Shown here: positions 8,410-17,906 of the stretch, one piece after another
Position numbering within the stretch: the stretch's first letter is position 1
How the letters are laid out: each line of letters begins with the position of its first letter
Source of the DNA: CAZKWG01 sp964615375
GTDB taxonomy: Bacteria; Myxococcota_A; UBA796; CAZKWG01
Direction: 5' to 3'
DNA: 64,000 bases
NCBI GenBank assembly: GCA_964615375.1
Contig: CAZTOW010000002.1
Coordinates: 124,001 to 188,000, forward strand
Notes under the pieces: generated by a model
Told to the model about the DNA's origin: nothing
The model's database searches: none
What the model saw: the letters and a program-made list of their open reading frames with translations, nothing else
Translations under genes and position numbers: made by a program

Positions 8410-9671
8410 TTGTCCACCAGCAGCGTGGCCCCGCTCACCGCCCGCGCCATGGGCGAGAGCATCCAGGCCACCACCTCCGCCACGTCCTCCGCCCGCGCCA
8501 GCCGCCCGTCCGCCGTCCGCGACTCCCAGTAGGGGATGAGGCGCTCGCTGTCCGGGTAGCGGTCCAGCAGCTCGCCGTAGATGGGCCCCGCGGAGAGCGC
8601 GTTGACCTGGATGTTCTGGGGCCCCAGCTCCACCGCCAGGTAGCGCACCAGGCTCTCCAGCGCGGCTTTGACCGGGCCCTGGCAGCCGAAGTGCTCGATG
8701 GTCCGATCCGCGCCCGGTGAGCTGATCGCCAGGATCCGCCCGCCCCCGCGCCGCGCCATCCGCGGGGCGGCCAGCATGGCGGCCCGGTGGAGCCCCACCA
8801 CGTTGGTCTTGAAGGAGCGGTCCCAGTGCTCCTCGGTGACCTGGCTCAGCGGGGCGATGATCCCGTTCGAGGCGTTGCTGACCAGGTGGTCGAGCCCACC
8901 GAAGCGCTGCTCGATGGCCTCGAAGACGCGCTCCAGGTGCTCGCGCCGGGCCACCGAGCCCCACAGGTGGACCGCGTCCCCGCCCCGGGCCCGGATCTCC
9001 TCCGCCGTCTGCTCGCCCCGCTCACGGGCGTGGAAGCTGTTGACCACCACGCTGGCCCCGAGCGCGGCGAGGCGCAGGGCGATCACCCGACCCAGCCCGT
9101 GGCCGGAGCCGGTGACCAGGGCCACCTGCCCCGCGAGCGGGCGTTGCCCCTCGGGGATCCAGGACCCGGGCTCGGCGGCCGGGGCGCTGGGGCGCGCGGG
9201 CGCGCGGGAGATCCGCTGGAGCGCCTCCCCGGTGAGCTCGTGGAGCACCTCCAGGAGGGCCTGGCGGGTGCGATCCTCGGGGGCGAGCGGAGCCGTGGGT
9301 GCAAGTGGGGGTGGATTCGAGGGTAGGGGCGAGGCGGGAGCTTGCGCGGGTCCAGCCTCCGCCCAGCCGAGCCCGTCCTCGTAGCGGACGGCGGGCGCGG
9401 GCGGCGGCGCGGGCGGCGGCGCGGGCGGCGCTCCCCTGCCCCGCCGGGCCTCGTCCACGAAGCGCGCCACCGCCCCGATGGTGGTCAGCCCCGCGGGCGG
9501 GGCGAGATCAGCGGGCAGATCGAAGCGCCGCTGCAGCGCGCCCACGATCTCGGCGCGCTTGACCGAGTCGATGCCCAGCTCCGCCTCCAGCTCGGCCTCC
9601 GGGGTCAGGATCTCCCTGGGGTAGCGCGTCAGCTCCGCGAAGACCTGGATCACGGCGTCCTGTGTGCTCAC
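8388..9671 (-). CDS. Acyl carrier protein - FabL-like enoyl reductase (SDR) fusion
   Basis: 427 aa from the GTG at 9671, which overlaps the stop of the large synthase (GTGA). Residues 1-80 form an acyl carrier domain with phosphopantetheine site GIDSVKRAEI (Ser36). After a Pro/Ala linker, about 176-427 is a short-chain dehydrogenase with Rossmann motif VTGSGHGLG and a C-terminus close to FabL-type enoyl-ACP reductases (KAALESLVRYLAVELGPQ, then VSGATLLVDN). At the catalytic position seven residues before the Lys, where FabI/FabL have Tyr, this protein has Phe (FGCQGPVK). It supplies the only carrier domain and only enoyl reductase in the operon. The ACP is confident; reductase activity with the Phe is uncertain. 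Confidence 0.85.
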   Translation of the reverse strand: MSTQDAVIQVFAELTRYPREILTPEAELEAELGIDSVKRAEIVGALQRRFDLPADLAPPAGLTTIGAVARFVDEARRGRGAPPAPPPAPPPAPAVRYEDGLGWAEAGPAQAPASPLPSNPPPLAPTAPLAPEDRTRQALLEVLHELTGEALQRISRAPARPSAPAAEPGSWIPEGQRPLAGQVALVTGSGHGLGRVIALRLAALGASVVVNSFHARERGEQTAEEIRARGGDAVHLWGSVARREHLERVFEAIEQRFGGLDHLVSNASNGIIAPLSQVTEEHWDRSFKTNVVGLHRAAMLAAPRMARRGGGRILAISSPGADRTIEHFGCQGPVKAALESLVRYLAVELGPQNIQVNALSAGPIYGELLDRYPDSERLIPYWESRTADGRLARAEDVAEVVAWMLSPMARAVSGATLLVDNTGSIRV

Positions 9672-12600
9672 GGCTCGCTCCTCGAAGCGGGGATCGCTGC
9701 GCCTGCTGCGCGGGAGAGGATCGGCTCCGCCCGCCCGGCGAAGCGGCCGATCAGCCCCTCCGCCCGCAGCAGGGGGACGCCGGCCCCGTCCAGCGCCACC
9801 GCGAGCGCGCTCTCCTGCGCCTCCCCCGACCCGCGCGCCCGCGTCGCCACCACGCGGATGGGGCCGGGCCTGTGGAACACGTCCTGGTCGCGATGGCCAG
9901 GGAGGGCCTCGAAGCGCCGGCACTGGTAGGGGAAGAAGACGGGCGTCCCTCCAGGCTCCTCGTCCCGGAACATCGCCACCCGACAGAGCGCGTCCAGGAC
10001 CAGGGCCGGCAGGCAGGTCTGCCCCAGGCGGGCCAGGGCCTCCGGCGCCGGGGGCAGCACCCGCGCCTGCTGTCCGCCCGGGAAGATCTCCACCGCCTCG
10101 ACGCACCGGAAGAGGCCGCCCAGGCCGATGGCCGAGCCCGGCCGCACATACGGGTCCTGACCCGGCCGCCCCGGCCCGGCGAAGAGGCCCGCGGGGGCGA
10201 GGTGAATGGGCGCGCCGCGCGAGACCAGCAGCAGGCGGGCGCGCAGGTGCGTCCGGCCCTCGGCGAGGCGGTGCCCGCTGGGGTGGATGAGGTCGGAGAC
10301 CAGGCGGGCCTCGATCAGGCGCCTGCCCGCGTCGGCGCGCAGCACCCGGAAGCGCGCGCGGAGCTCGGTGGTGGGCGGATCCTGGAGGCGGGCGAACTGC
10401 TCCCAGCAGAGATCCTCGGCCCGGAGCAGGGTCCAGCCCGGCCAGCGCGCCTGGAGCCCGCGCAGGAGCAGCTCCAGCCCAAAGGTGCCTGGCAGGGTGG
10501 GCCGCCCCTCGATAAGGTGATCCTCTGTGTGCGGGTGCGCGGCCACGCTCATCGGCCAGCGCCCCAGCTCACCCTCCTCCAGGGTCTCCCCGGCCCAGCG
10601 CAGCTCGGCCTCGCTGAGGATCACCGCCGCGGGCGCGGCCGGCTGCTGCGCCACCGCCTCCAGGAAGAGGGCCTGCCCCTCCTCGGGCAGCAGCGGTCGG
10701 AGCCCCCGGGCCCGCGCCAGCGCCGCGTACTCCGAGCCCCGGGTCATCCCCACCCCCGCCCAGCCCGGCCAGGCCAGCGTACACGAGCCCTCCGTCCAGG
10801 CGGCCCGCCGCATCAGCGCCTCGTTGGCGGCGCCGTAGCCGTGCTGCCCGTCGTTGCCCAGGGAGGAGAAGGCCGAGCCCAGCGCGTGGACCGGGGGCGT
10901 CCAGCCGCCGAAGCGCGCCGCGCAGGCCGCCAGGATCGCGTCCAGCCCGCCCAGCTTGGTGTCCAGGGCCGCCCGCAGCTCCTCGAGGCGCTTGCGCGCC
11001 AGCGCCCCCGAGTCCTGCACCCCCGCGCCGTGCAGCACCAGCGCCGGTCGCCCGTGGGCCTCGAAGACCGGTCCCAGAGCCGCACCCACCGCGCCCGCGT
11101 CCCGCAGATCCACGCTCAGCAGGCTCACGTCGCCGAGCTTCGCCAGCCGCCGCAGGGTGCGCGCCGCCTCCCGCGCCGCCGAGAGCCGCCCCAGCTCCGC
11201 CCGCAGCGCCGCCATCCCCAGCCCCGGCGCCTCCGCCCGCCGCCGCGCGTAGAAGCTCGGCTCCCAGGCGGCGAAGTCCGCGTCGTCCATCTCCACCAGC
11301 TCGGGCGGAGCCTCCTCCGGCCGGCTCCGACCCAGCAGCGCCACGCGGCAGCGCGTCCGGGTGAGCAGCGCCTCCACCAGCAGGGCCGTCACCCCCCGCG
11401 CGCCCCCGGTGGCCAGGACGAGCTCGCCCTCCCCCACACAGGGGGGCCCCTCCCGCCCCAGCGCCAGCAGCTCGACCAGGCCCACGCGCGCGCGAAACCC
11501 GCCTCGCTCCACGATCTCCAGCGCTACCGGGCTCGCCCATGCCCGCGCCAGCGCGCGCAGGCCCTCGCCCGGGTCCACGGCCTCCGTCACCAGCGCCCGG
11601 CAGCGCCCCTCGGGCCAGCCCCGGGCCAGGGACCGGACCAGCCCGGCCAGGCTCCCCGTCCCCGGGTGCAGGCGCCCGCGCTCGTCCACGCCCCCCAGCG
11701 ACAGCGTCCCCAGCCGGGCCTGCCCCGCGGACAGCGGCCCCTCCAGGTGGCGCGCGGCCACGAAGAGCAGCTCCAGCAGCGGATCCGGCGACCCGCCGCC
11801 TCGCCCGGGAGAGCGGACGGCGATCAGGGCGTCGAAGGCACGCGGATCCAGGTCTCGCAGCGCCCGGCGGGCGGCCTCGTCGTCGGAGAGGTCCAGCGCC
11901 CCGGCGCGCAGGATCCTCGCCCCGGGGAGCGCCGCGTCCAGGCCCGGGAGCTCGTCCTCCACCAGCAGCAGGCAGCGCTCGGGCGGGGGGAGCTCGGCGC
12001 CGGACATGGGGCTGTTGTCCGGGATCAACCTGGGCTCCGCCAGCCTCAGCGTCGGGAGATCGGACCAGGGGCGCTCGGGCGCGGGGGCGGGGTCGAGGTT
12101 CAGCGCGCCCTCCCCCCAGCGGATCCAGGTCGAGCGCCCCGCCGCCGCCGCCGTGAGCGCCTCGAGCACCTGCAGGGCGCCCCGCGCGCCGCGCAGCTCG
12201 ATCGGATCGTCGGCCTCCACCGCCGGACCTGGGGCCTCCTCCGCCAGCGTGAGCCGCGCCAGCGCCCGCCAGCCCCGGGCCTCCGCCAGGGGAGCCTCGC
12301 ACAGGGCCAGGACCAGCCCCAGCTCGCCGAGGGGCCGCCCCTCCTCCAGCTCCGCGGCCGTCGTGGGCGAGAGCGCGCCGGCGAGCACCAGCTCACAGGT
12401 CCCTTCAGCCAGCCAGCCTGCGGCCTGGGCCAGCGCGGCGGGCAGGGAGGAGCGCCCCGCGTCCAGCACGAGGTTCGGCCCCTGCAGATCGAAGTGGCTG
12501 CTCACCCGCCCGGCGGCGACGTTGGGCATCAGGCCGGGCAGCGTGTACGGGCCCGAGCGCGGGATCCGCTCCACCGCGGCGATGAGCGCGGCCAGCAGCT

Positions 12601-15600
12601 CCGGCTCCAGGCTGCCCTCCAGGGCGCGGCAGATCCGGTCCAGGTACAAGCGCTGGTTGATCTGGAGGGAGCGCTCGGTCTTGCCCTCCAGCCCCAGCGC
12701 CACCCCCAGCGTGGCCCGCAGGCCCTCCCAGCCGGGCGGCAGGGCGCGGGCCGCCGCCACCACCGCGAGGCGCTGAGCGCGGTCCATGTCCTCCAGCACG
12801 TCGGGCAGGATGGGCGGGCCGGGCGGAAGGGTCAGCTGATCCTCCGCAATCCGTGTCGCCTCTCCGCGGCGCAGCGCGCCCAGCTCCCCCGGGAGCACCG
12901 CCCCCACCCCCACCACCACCAGCGCGCGCGGCGGCCGGGGCGGCGGCGCGGGCTGGGGCGGCCCGGCCTCCTCCAGCAGGACGTGGGCGTCGCTGCCCCC
13001 GAAGCCGAAGCCGTTGACCCCGGCGCGGCGCCGGCCCTCCCCGGCAGGCCAGGGGGCGGGATCAGTGGGGACGACCAGCCGACGATCCGCGGGCATCCTC
13101 GGGTTCAGGCGCTGGAGGCCGCGCTGGGGCGGCAGCGTGGACGACCGGAGGGCCGCCAGCACCTTCAGCACCGAGGCCGCGCCCGCCGCCCAGCCGGTGT
13201 GGCCGGTGAGGGACTTCAGGCTCCCCAGCGTCAGCGGCCGGGTGCGGCCCTCGCCGAACACGCTGCCGATCGCGCCCAGCTCGACGGCGTCCCCCACGGG
13301 CGTCGCCGTGGCGTGGGCCTCCACCAGATCGGCGTCGGCCGGGTCCAGGCCCGCCTGTGCCCAGGCCCGCCGCATCGCCAGCACCTGCCCCTCGGCCCGC
13401 GGCAGGGCCACCGAGGGCCCGCGCCCGTCGCTGCTGACGCCGACGGCCCGGATCAGGCCCAGAACCGGCTCTCCCCGCGCCACGGCGTCCGCGTGCCGCC
13501 GCAGCGCCAGCACCACCGCGCCCTCGCCGAAGACCACGCCGTCGGCGCGGGCGTCCAGGGGCCAGCTCCCGGAGGCGGAGAGGCCGCGGAACTGGCTGAA
13601 CAGGCAGCTGTTGGCCGGGCCCGGGGCGAAGAGCCCGCCGCAGAAGACCAGATCGCTGTGACCCGCGCGCAGTGACCGCACCCCGAGCTCCAGCGCGTAG
13701 AGCGAGCTCGCGCAGGCCGCGTCCACCAGGGTGACGGGGATCTCCCGCCCGAAGACCGCGCGCGCCACCTCCGCCGCGCTCGCGTGGGGGGCCAGGGCCT
13801 CCGCCGGGCGATCGGGCGCCGCCAGGGCCTCGGAGAGCCGGGACAGGGCCGCCTCCCGCGCCGCGTCGGAGGCCCCCAGCGCCCGGAGCTGGCCCCCGAT
13901 GGAGCGCAGCAGCAGGGCCTCGTCGTAGGCCCGGCTCCCGTCGGCGGTGGAGCCCAGCGCGATCCGATCCGGCGCCTCCGCCAGGCCCTCCCGGCAGGCG
14001 CAGAGGGCCTCGGCGAGCATGCGCTGGCCCAGGCTCCACCGCGGGTCCTGCACGTCCGCGGAGCTCCGAGGCTCCAGATCTAAAACGAATCCACCTAGTA
14101 TCGAGTAGGTCTTGTCCGGGCTCGGCGGGCCGGGCCGGAGGAAGTCCCGGGCCAGGTCCGGCTGGCGCTCGCCCGCGTCCACGATCCCGCTCCGTCCCTC
14201 CAGCACCGCCGCCCACAGCTCCTCCAGGGAGCGCGCGTTGGGGAGCACGCAGCCCACGCCCACCACCGCGATGGCCTCGGGGGCGGAGGCGGCCTCGTGC
14301 GGGGGCTGGGCGGGGGAGAGCTGGGCGGGCGGCGGGCGCGGGCGCGGGCGCTGGAGGGGCGCCGAGGTCCGCAGGCCGGGGAGCTCGCCCAGGGTGCGCC
14401 GGGCGAAGCCGATCAGCGCGCTCCCCCCGCCCGCCTCCACGAATTCGGTGGCCCCCTGCCCGGCCAGCGCGCGCAGGGCTCCAGCGAAGTCCAGCGGGGC
14501 CACGAGCTGCCGGGCCAGGCGCCGTCCCAGGGGCAGCCCGCCCTCCCCGAACCAGCCCCCCTCGGAGGCCGAGTACACGGGCAGCTCCGGCGCGCGCGCC
14601 GAGATGGGGGCGATGGCCGCGGCGAAGGGCTCCACGGCCGGGGCCAGCAGCGGGCAGTGGAAGGGCCAGGGGCTGCGCAGGCGCCGCGTCTCCAGGCCGG
14701 CGCGGGCGGCCTCGGCCTCCAGGCGCTCCAAGGCCCCGAAGCGGCCGGAGATCACGACCTGCTCCGGGTGGTTCTGCACCGCCAGCCAGGCCTCCAGCGG
14801 CCCCGCCGCGTCCAGCAGCGCCCGCGCCCGCTCCCCGGAGCCCAGCAGGGCCAGCATCCCGCCCAGCCCCGGCCCCAGCCCGCGCAGCGCCCGCGCCCGC
14901 GCCGCCACCACCCGCGCCCCCGCCTCCAGGCTCAGCGCCCCGCCCACCACCAGGGCCGGGATCTCCCCCAGGCTGTGGCCCAGCACGGCGTCCGGCTCGG
15001 CCTCCTCCCGGGCCGCCCGCGCCCCCAGCGCGTCCAGCAGGTAGATGCCCAGCTGCGAGAGCTCCGCCCCCAGCGCGCCGTCCTCGGCCAGCGCGGCGGA
15101 CAGGCTCGCGCCCAGGAGCTCCCGCCCGAGCGCGTCCACGGCCTCCAGGGCCTCGGGCCAGCGCCCGACCAGCGCGCGGAGCAGGGCCGGATCGTAGGAG
15201 CCCTGGCCGGGGAGCAGCAGCACCCTCCGCGGGGCGCGGAAGGGCTCGAAGCGGACAGCCGGAGGCGAGCGCTCCAGAATCAGACCGTCGGGGGGCAGCT
15301 CGGGGCGGGCCAGGACCTCCGCCGCCAGGGCCAGCGTGTCCGGGTCGAAGAGCTCGGCCGCCCGCCCGGCGTGCAGGCGCGCGGCGAGCTCCGGGTCCTG
15401 CAGCGGCTCCCGCAGGCGCTCGCCCAGGTCGCGCAGGCCCGCGGGCGCCCCCACGAGCTGCCCGCTCTGCCGATCCATGGCCACCATGGTCTGATATCCG
15501 GCCGTGACCGGCCGCCCGCCCTCGCCCACGACGCGGAAGCAGAAGCGCAGCGAGCGCTCCGTGATGGCCTCCACCGTCAACAGGATGACCACCCGCTCGC

Positions 15601-15820
15601 CGAGGGCCGCGGGCCCCAGACTTACAGCGTAAGCTTCCCGCGTGAGGATCACCGTGCGCGCGTGCAGCGCCCGGCCCTCCTCCCCGGCCTCGACGACGTG
15701 CCCGAAGAACAGGTGCTCGCGCGCCTCGCACTGAAAGCGGAAATTCGTCAGGAAGTGGTGCGTCCCGTAGGCCATCGTGTCGTGGAAGAGGACGCGATGG
15801 AGGAGGGCGTAGACGCGCAT
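9668..15820 (-). CDS. Iterative type I fatty acid/polyketide synthase: TE-AT-KS-pseudoKS-KR-DH
   Basis: 2050 aa in one frame. Domain order from the sequence: a hotdog thioesterase-like domain (1-140, VLFHDTMAYGTHHFL); acyltransferase (about 190-480, GHSLGE near 282 and PFHCPL); ketosynthase (about 520-960, active Cys in DAACASS near 702, His in EAHATAT and KSLTGHTG); a second KS-like domain whose Cys is Arg (LDAGRSS near 1122), as in chain-length factors; ketoreductase (about 1465-1710, ATGGARGV, then GYGAANEAL); and a dehydratase hotdog (about 1750-2030, HLIEGRPTLPG). There is no carrier domain; the downstream overlapping gene supplies it. Parts recall PUFA synthases (KS plus CLF) and enediyne PKSs, but AT before KS and a leading TE are unusual. 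No phosphopantetheinyl transferase was seen. Confidence 0.88.
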   Translation of the reverse strand: MRVYALLHRVLFHDTMAYGTHHFLTNFRFQCEAREHLFFGHVVEAGEEGRALHARTVILTREAYAVSLGPAALGERVVILLTVEAITERSLRFCFRVVGEGGRPVTAGYQTMVAMDRQSGQLVGAPAGLRDLGERLREPLQDPELAARLHAGRAAELFDPDTLALAAEVLARPELPPDGLILERSPPAVRFEPFRAPRRVLLLPGQGSYDPALLRALVGRWPEALEAVDALGRELLGASLSAALAEDGALGAELSQLGIYLLDALGARAAREEAEPDAVLGHSLGEIPALVVGGALSLEAGARVVAARARALRGLGPGLGGMLALLGSGERARALLDAAGPLEAWLAVQNHPEQVVISGRFGALERLEAEAARAGLETRRLRSPWPFHCPLLAPAVEPFAAAIAPISARAPELPVYSASEGGWFGEGGLPLGRRLARQLVAPLDFAGALRALAGQGATEFVEAGGGSALIGFARRTLGELPGLRTSAPLQRPRPRPPPAQLSPAQPPHEAASAPEAIAVVGVGCVLPNARSLEELWAAVLEGRSGIVDAGERQPDLARDFLRPGPPSPDKTYSILGGFVLDLEPRSSADVQDPRWSLGQRMLAEALCACREGLAEAPDRIALGSTADGSRAYDEALLLRSIGGQLRALGASDAAREAALSRLSEALAAPDRPAEALAPHASAAEVARAVFGREIPVTLVDAACASSLYALELGVRSLRAGHSDLVFCGGLFAPGPANSCLFSQFRGLSASGSWPLDARADGVVFGEGAVVLALRRHADAVARGEPVLGLIRAVGVSSDGRGPSVALPRAEGQVLAMRRAWAQAGLDPADADLVEAHATATPVGDAVELGAIGSVFGEGRTRPLTLGSLKSLTGHTGWAAGAASVLKVLAALRSSTLPPQRGLQRLNPRMPADRRLVVPTDPAPWPAGEGRRRAGVNGFGFGGSDAHVLLEEAGPPQPAPPPRPPRALVVVGVGAVLPGELGALRRGEATRIAEDQLTLPPGPPILPDVLEDMDRAQRLAVVAAARALPPGWEGLRATLGVALGLEGKTERSLQINQRLYLDRICRALEGSLEPELLAALIAAVERIPRSGPYTLPGLMPNVAAGRVSSHFDLQGPNLVLDAGRSSLPAALAQAAGWLAEGTCELVLAGALSPTTAAELEEGRPLGELGLVLALCEAPLAEARGWRALARLTLAEEAPGPAVEADDPIELRGARGALQVLEALTAAAAGRSTWIRWGEGALNLDPAPAPERPWSDLPTLRLAEPRLIPDNSPMSGAELPPPERCLLLVEDELPGLDAALPGARILRAGALDLSDDEAARRALRDLDPRAFDALIAVRSPGRGGGSPDPLLELLFVAARHLEGPLSAGQARLGTLSLGGVDERGRLHPGTGSLAGLVRSLARGWPEGRCRALVTEAVDPGEGLRALARAWASPVALEIVERGGFRARVGLVELLALGREGPPCVGEGELVLATGGARGVTALLVEALLTRTRCRVALLGRSRPEEAPPELVEMDDADFAAWEPSFYARRRAEAPGLGMAALRAELGRLSAAREAARTLRRLAKLGDVSLLSVDLRDAGAVGAALGPVFEAHGRPALVLHGAGVQDSGALARKRLEELRAALDTKLGGLDAILAACAARFGGWTPPVHALGSAFSSLGNDGQHGYGAANEALMRRAAWTEGSCTLAWPGWAGVGMTRGSEYAALARARGLRPLLPEEGQALFLEAVAQQPAAPAAVILSEAELRWAGETLEEGELGRWPMSVAAHPHTEDHLIEGRPTLPGTFGLELLLRGLQARWPGWTLLRAEDLCWEQFARLQDPPTTELRARFRVLRADAGRRLIEARLVSDLIHPSGHRLAEGRTHLRARLLLVSRGAPIHLAPAGLFAGPGRPGQDPYVRPGSAIGLGGLFRCVEAVEIFPGGQQARVLPPAPEALARLGQTCLPALVLDALCRVAMFRDEEPGGTPVFFPYQCRRFEALPGHRDQDVFHRPGPIRVVATRARGSGEAQESALAVALDGAGVPLLRAEGLIGRFAGRAEPILSRAAGAAIPASRSEP

Positions 15821-15851
15821 TCAGTGGACCCGCGAGGGCTCAGGGGAGGGC

Positions 15852-16769
15852 TCAGGGGAGCGCATGGAGCTGGGTGACCAGACGCTCGATCATGTCCGGT
15901 CCGGGTCCGGCGGCGGCGAGCGCGGCGCGCCCCTCCTCGGCCCAGGCGGAGAGTGGCGGGGGGAGGCGGGAGAGCTCGGGGGCGCAGCGGGGATCGTCGA
16001 CGAGCGTGGCGCCGAGGCAGGTGCGCGCCCCGGCGCGGAGCGCCCGCCCCCAGCGGGCGGGGAGGGCCTCGAGCTGCTGGAGCACACGCTCGGGCTCGGC
16101 GAGCTGCGTGAACGTGATCGCCAGCCCCAGGCCCTCGGCCAGGGGCTCGCCCACATCCTCCAATCCGTCCAGGAGCGCGGCGAGCCGCCCCGGATCGCGC
16201 ATGTAGAGGAACCAGGCCGCCCGCCCCGCGCCCTGCCAGGCCCCGCGCCGCCAGACCGTCCCCCCCTGCTTCAGGACGCCCTCCAGCGCCGGGCGGGAGA
16301 CGCGACCGGCCAGCATCACCCGGGCGAAGGCCGCGCCCCCGGCGATCAGCGGCGCGCAGGCGGCGTGGTCGGGCACCCCCTCCCAGACCCGCCCGCCGAC
16401 GGGCACGGCCGGCAGGTGGTAGGCGCTGGCGACCCCGTTCCACACGCCCACCCCGGTGTAGAGCATGAAGCGGAAGCCCGGGGCGTGGTAGCGCTCCGCC
16501 GGGCCGCCGTCAGCGAAGGTGCAGGCCAGCCGGCCTGCGGCGCCGAAGGCCTGGCCCTCCCAGAAGAAGGGGCGTCGGGACCAGGGCAGACCCGCCTCCA
16601 GGCCCAGCAGGGCCTCCGCTGGCTCACCCCGAAAGCCCGCCTCCGCGGCCAGGAGGAAGCTGTCCACCACCTCGCGGGTGAGCTCCGCCGCCGCCGGCTC
16701 CCCCTGCTCAGGGTAGCGGATGGCGCGCATCCTCCAGGGCACGAGCCGGCTGAGCAGCCAGCCCGTCAT
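15852..16769 (-). CDS. DUF1702/UnbL-like protein
   Basis: 305 aa; the ATG at 16769 overlaps the stop of the Rieske-flavoprotein gene, and the synthase starts 31 bp downstream. Segments FFWEGQAFGAAG, LYTGVGVWNGVASAYHL, RGAWQGAGRAAWFL and EPLAEGLGLAITF follow the pattern I associate with DUF1702: an F-EG motif, a VG-GWA-like motif, GR-WF, then a G-GLA motif. UnbL of enediyne clusters belongs to that family. No catalytic chemistry is established for the family. Placement directly before an iterative synthase, with UnbV- and UnbU-like genes 11 kb away, strengthens the call. It rests on remembered family patterns and needs a profile search. Confidence 0.55.
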   Translation of the reverse strand: MTGWLLSRLVPWRMRAIRYPEQGEPAAAELTREVVDSFLLAAEAGFRGEPAEALLGLEAGLPWSRRPFFWEGQAFGAAGRLACTFADGGPAERYHAPGFRFMLYTGVGVWNGVASAYHLPAVPVGGRVWEGVPDHAACAPLIAGGAAFARVMLAGRVSRPALEGVLKQGGTVWRRGAWQGAGRAAWFLYMRDPGRLAALLDGLEDVGEPLAEGLGLAITFTQLAEPERVLQQLEALPARWGRALRAGARTCLGATLVDDPRCAPELSRLPPPLSAWAEEGRAALAAAGPGPDMIERLVTQLHALP

Positions 16770-17896
16770 CCGCCGGACCCCGGCGCCTCGCCGCGCCCGT
16801 GCTCGAACTCACCCGCCAGGGCGTGGGCCTTGCGACCGCCGCGCTCGGTGTGCTCGGCGACGGGGTTGCCGATCAAGGTGCGGGCCAGGGCCACCCCGCG
16901 GTCCACCAGCCCGCGCGCCCCCTCGCGGAGCTCGTCGGAGCTCTGGAGGAAGCTCACGTTCCGCTCCATGTCCTCCGCCGACCAGCCCCGGCTGTGGGCG
17001 ATGAAGGGGAACTGCGGCGTGTGGAAGCCCAGCTCGCCGAAGAAGAGCAGCATCTGGCCGGCGACCGCCTGGATGTTGTCCTGGCCGCCCACGATGATGA
17101 AAGAGGCGACCTTGTTCTGGATGAGCACGCGGTCGCGCAGCGTGATCTGGTTCTGCACGCAGTTGAGGCGCTCGGCCATCTTGTAGTAGAGCGAGCTGGC
17201 GTTGCCCCAGCGGATCGGCGTGGCGACCACGACGACGTCGGCCCAGAAGACGATGGCCTCGTAGACCGGCTCCATGCCGTCGTCGGGGTCCATCTGGGTG
17301 ATCGAGCAGGGCCAGGTGCAGGCGCGCGCGGACTTGGAGTAGTAGCCCTCGCAGGCGCGGAAGCGCAGATCGTTGAGGCGGATGAGCTGCGTCTCGCAGC
17401 CCGACTCCCCCGCGTGGCGGATCGCCTCCTCCAGCAGGCTGTCCGAGCCGCTGAAGCGCGGGTTCTTCGCGTCCATGGCCGTGGTCGAGATGCCCAGCAC
17501 GCGGAGGGGGCCGGGCTCGCGGCCCAGCGGACGGGAGAGCCGGTGCGGGGCGTGGGGCTTACGGGAGCGCTTCGTCAGCGGCTCGGGGTTCAGGTACAGG
17601 CGCCCGCCCTCCTCCAGCAGGCCGTAGCGGGGCACCGCGTCCTCCTCGTAGCCCGGCTCACCCTGGCCTCCCTCGCGGTGAAACTTCCAGTTGTGCCAGG
17701 GGCAGACGACGAAGTCCCCGTCCAGCCGGCCCTCGCCCAGCGGCCCGCCGACGTGGTTGCAGACCGCGGAGATCGCCCCGAAGCGCCCGTCCTGGTAGCT
17801 GAGCGCGACCTTCGCCCGCCCTACCGTCAGCGTCTGGAGGGGGCGCTGCCTGAGCTCGTCGATGGCGCCGAGATCGATCCAGGGGGCTTCGGGCAT
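16766..17896 (-). CDS. Rieske [2Fe-2S] - NADPH-dependent FMN reductase/flavodoxin fusion
   Basis: 376 aa from the ATG at 17896 (MPEAPWIDLG). Residues 8-105 form a Rieske ferredoxin domain with ligands Cys46-x-His48 (AVCNHVGG) and Cys65-x2-His68 (VCPWHNWKF). Residues about 130-350 form an FMN_red/flavodoxin-like domain (VLGISTTAMD, VVVVATPIRWGNASSLYYKM, IIVGGQDNIQ) with a small Cys group (CEGYY, then ACTWPCS) that might hold another Fe-S site. A Rieske domain joined to a flavodoxin-fold reductase suggests a soluble electron relay from NAD(P)H through FMN to 2Fe-2S and then an acceptor, plausibly tailoring chemistry on the synthase product. It is 10 bp downstream of the sulfatase-like gene and overlaps the DUF1702-like gene. 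Confidence 0.85.
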   Translation of the reverse strand: MPEAPWIDLGAIDELRQRPLQTLTVGRAKVALSYQDGRFGAISAVCNHVGGPLGEGRLDGDFVVCPWHNWKFHREGGQGEPGYEEDAVPRYGLLEEGGRLYLNPEPLTKRSRKPHAPHRLSRPLGREPGPLRVLGISTTAMDAKNPRFSGSDSLLEEAIRHAGESGCETQLIRLNDLRFRACEGYYSKSARACTWPCSITQMDPDDGMEPVYEAIVFWADVVVVATPIRWGNASSLYYKMAERLNCVQNQITLRDRVLIQNKVASFIIVGGQDNIQAVAGQMLLFFGELGFHTPQFPFIAHSRGWSAEDMERNVSFLQSSDELREGARGLVDRGVALARTLIGNPVAEHTERGGRKAHALAGEFEHGRGEAPGSGG

Positions 17897-17906
17897 GGGG
17901 GGGCTC

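Noticed and set aside
9662..13675. A 1337-codon open frame on the plus strand opposite the synthase
   Set aside because: Composition is Arg/Gln/Gly/Pro-rich without domains; it mirrors the high GC third-position bias of the real minus-strand gene with clear active sites.
13062..15731. An 889-codon minus-strand frame overlapping the synthase in another phase
   Set aside because: Gly/Arg/Ala-rich out-of-phase shadow. The synthase frame has AT and KS motifs in this region.
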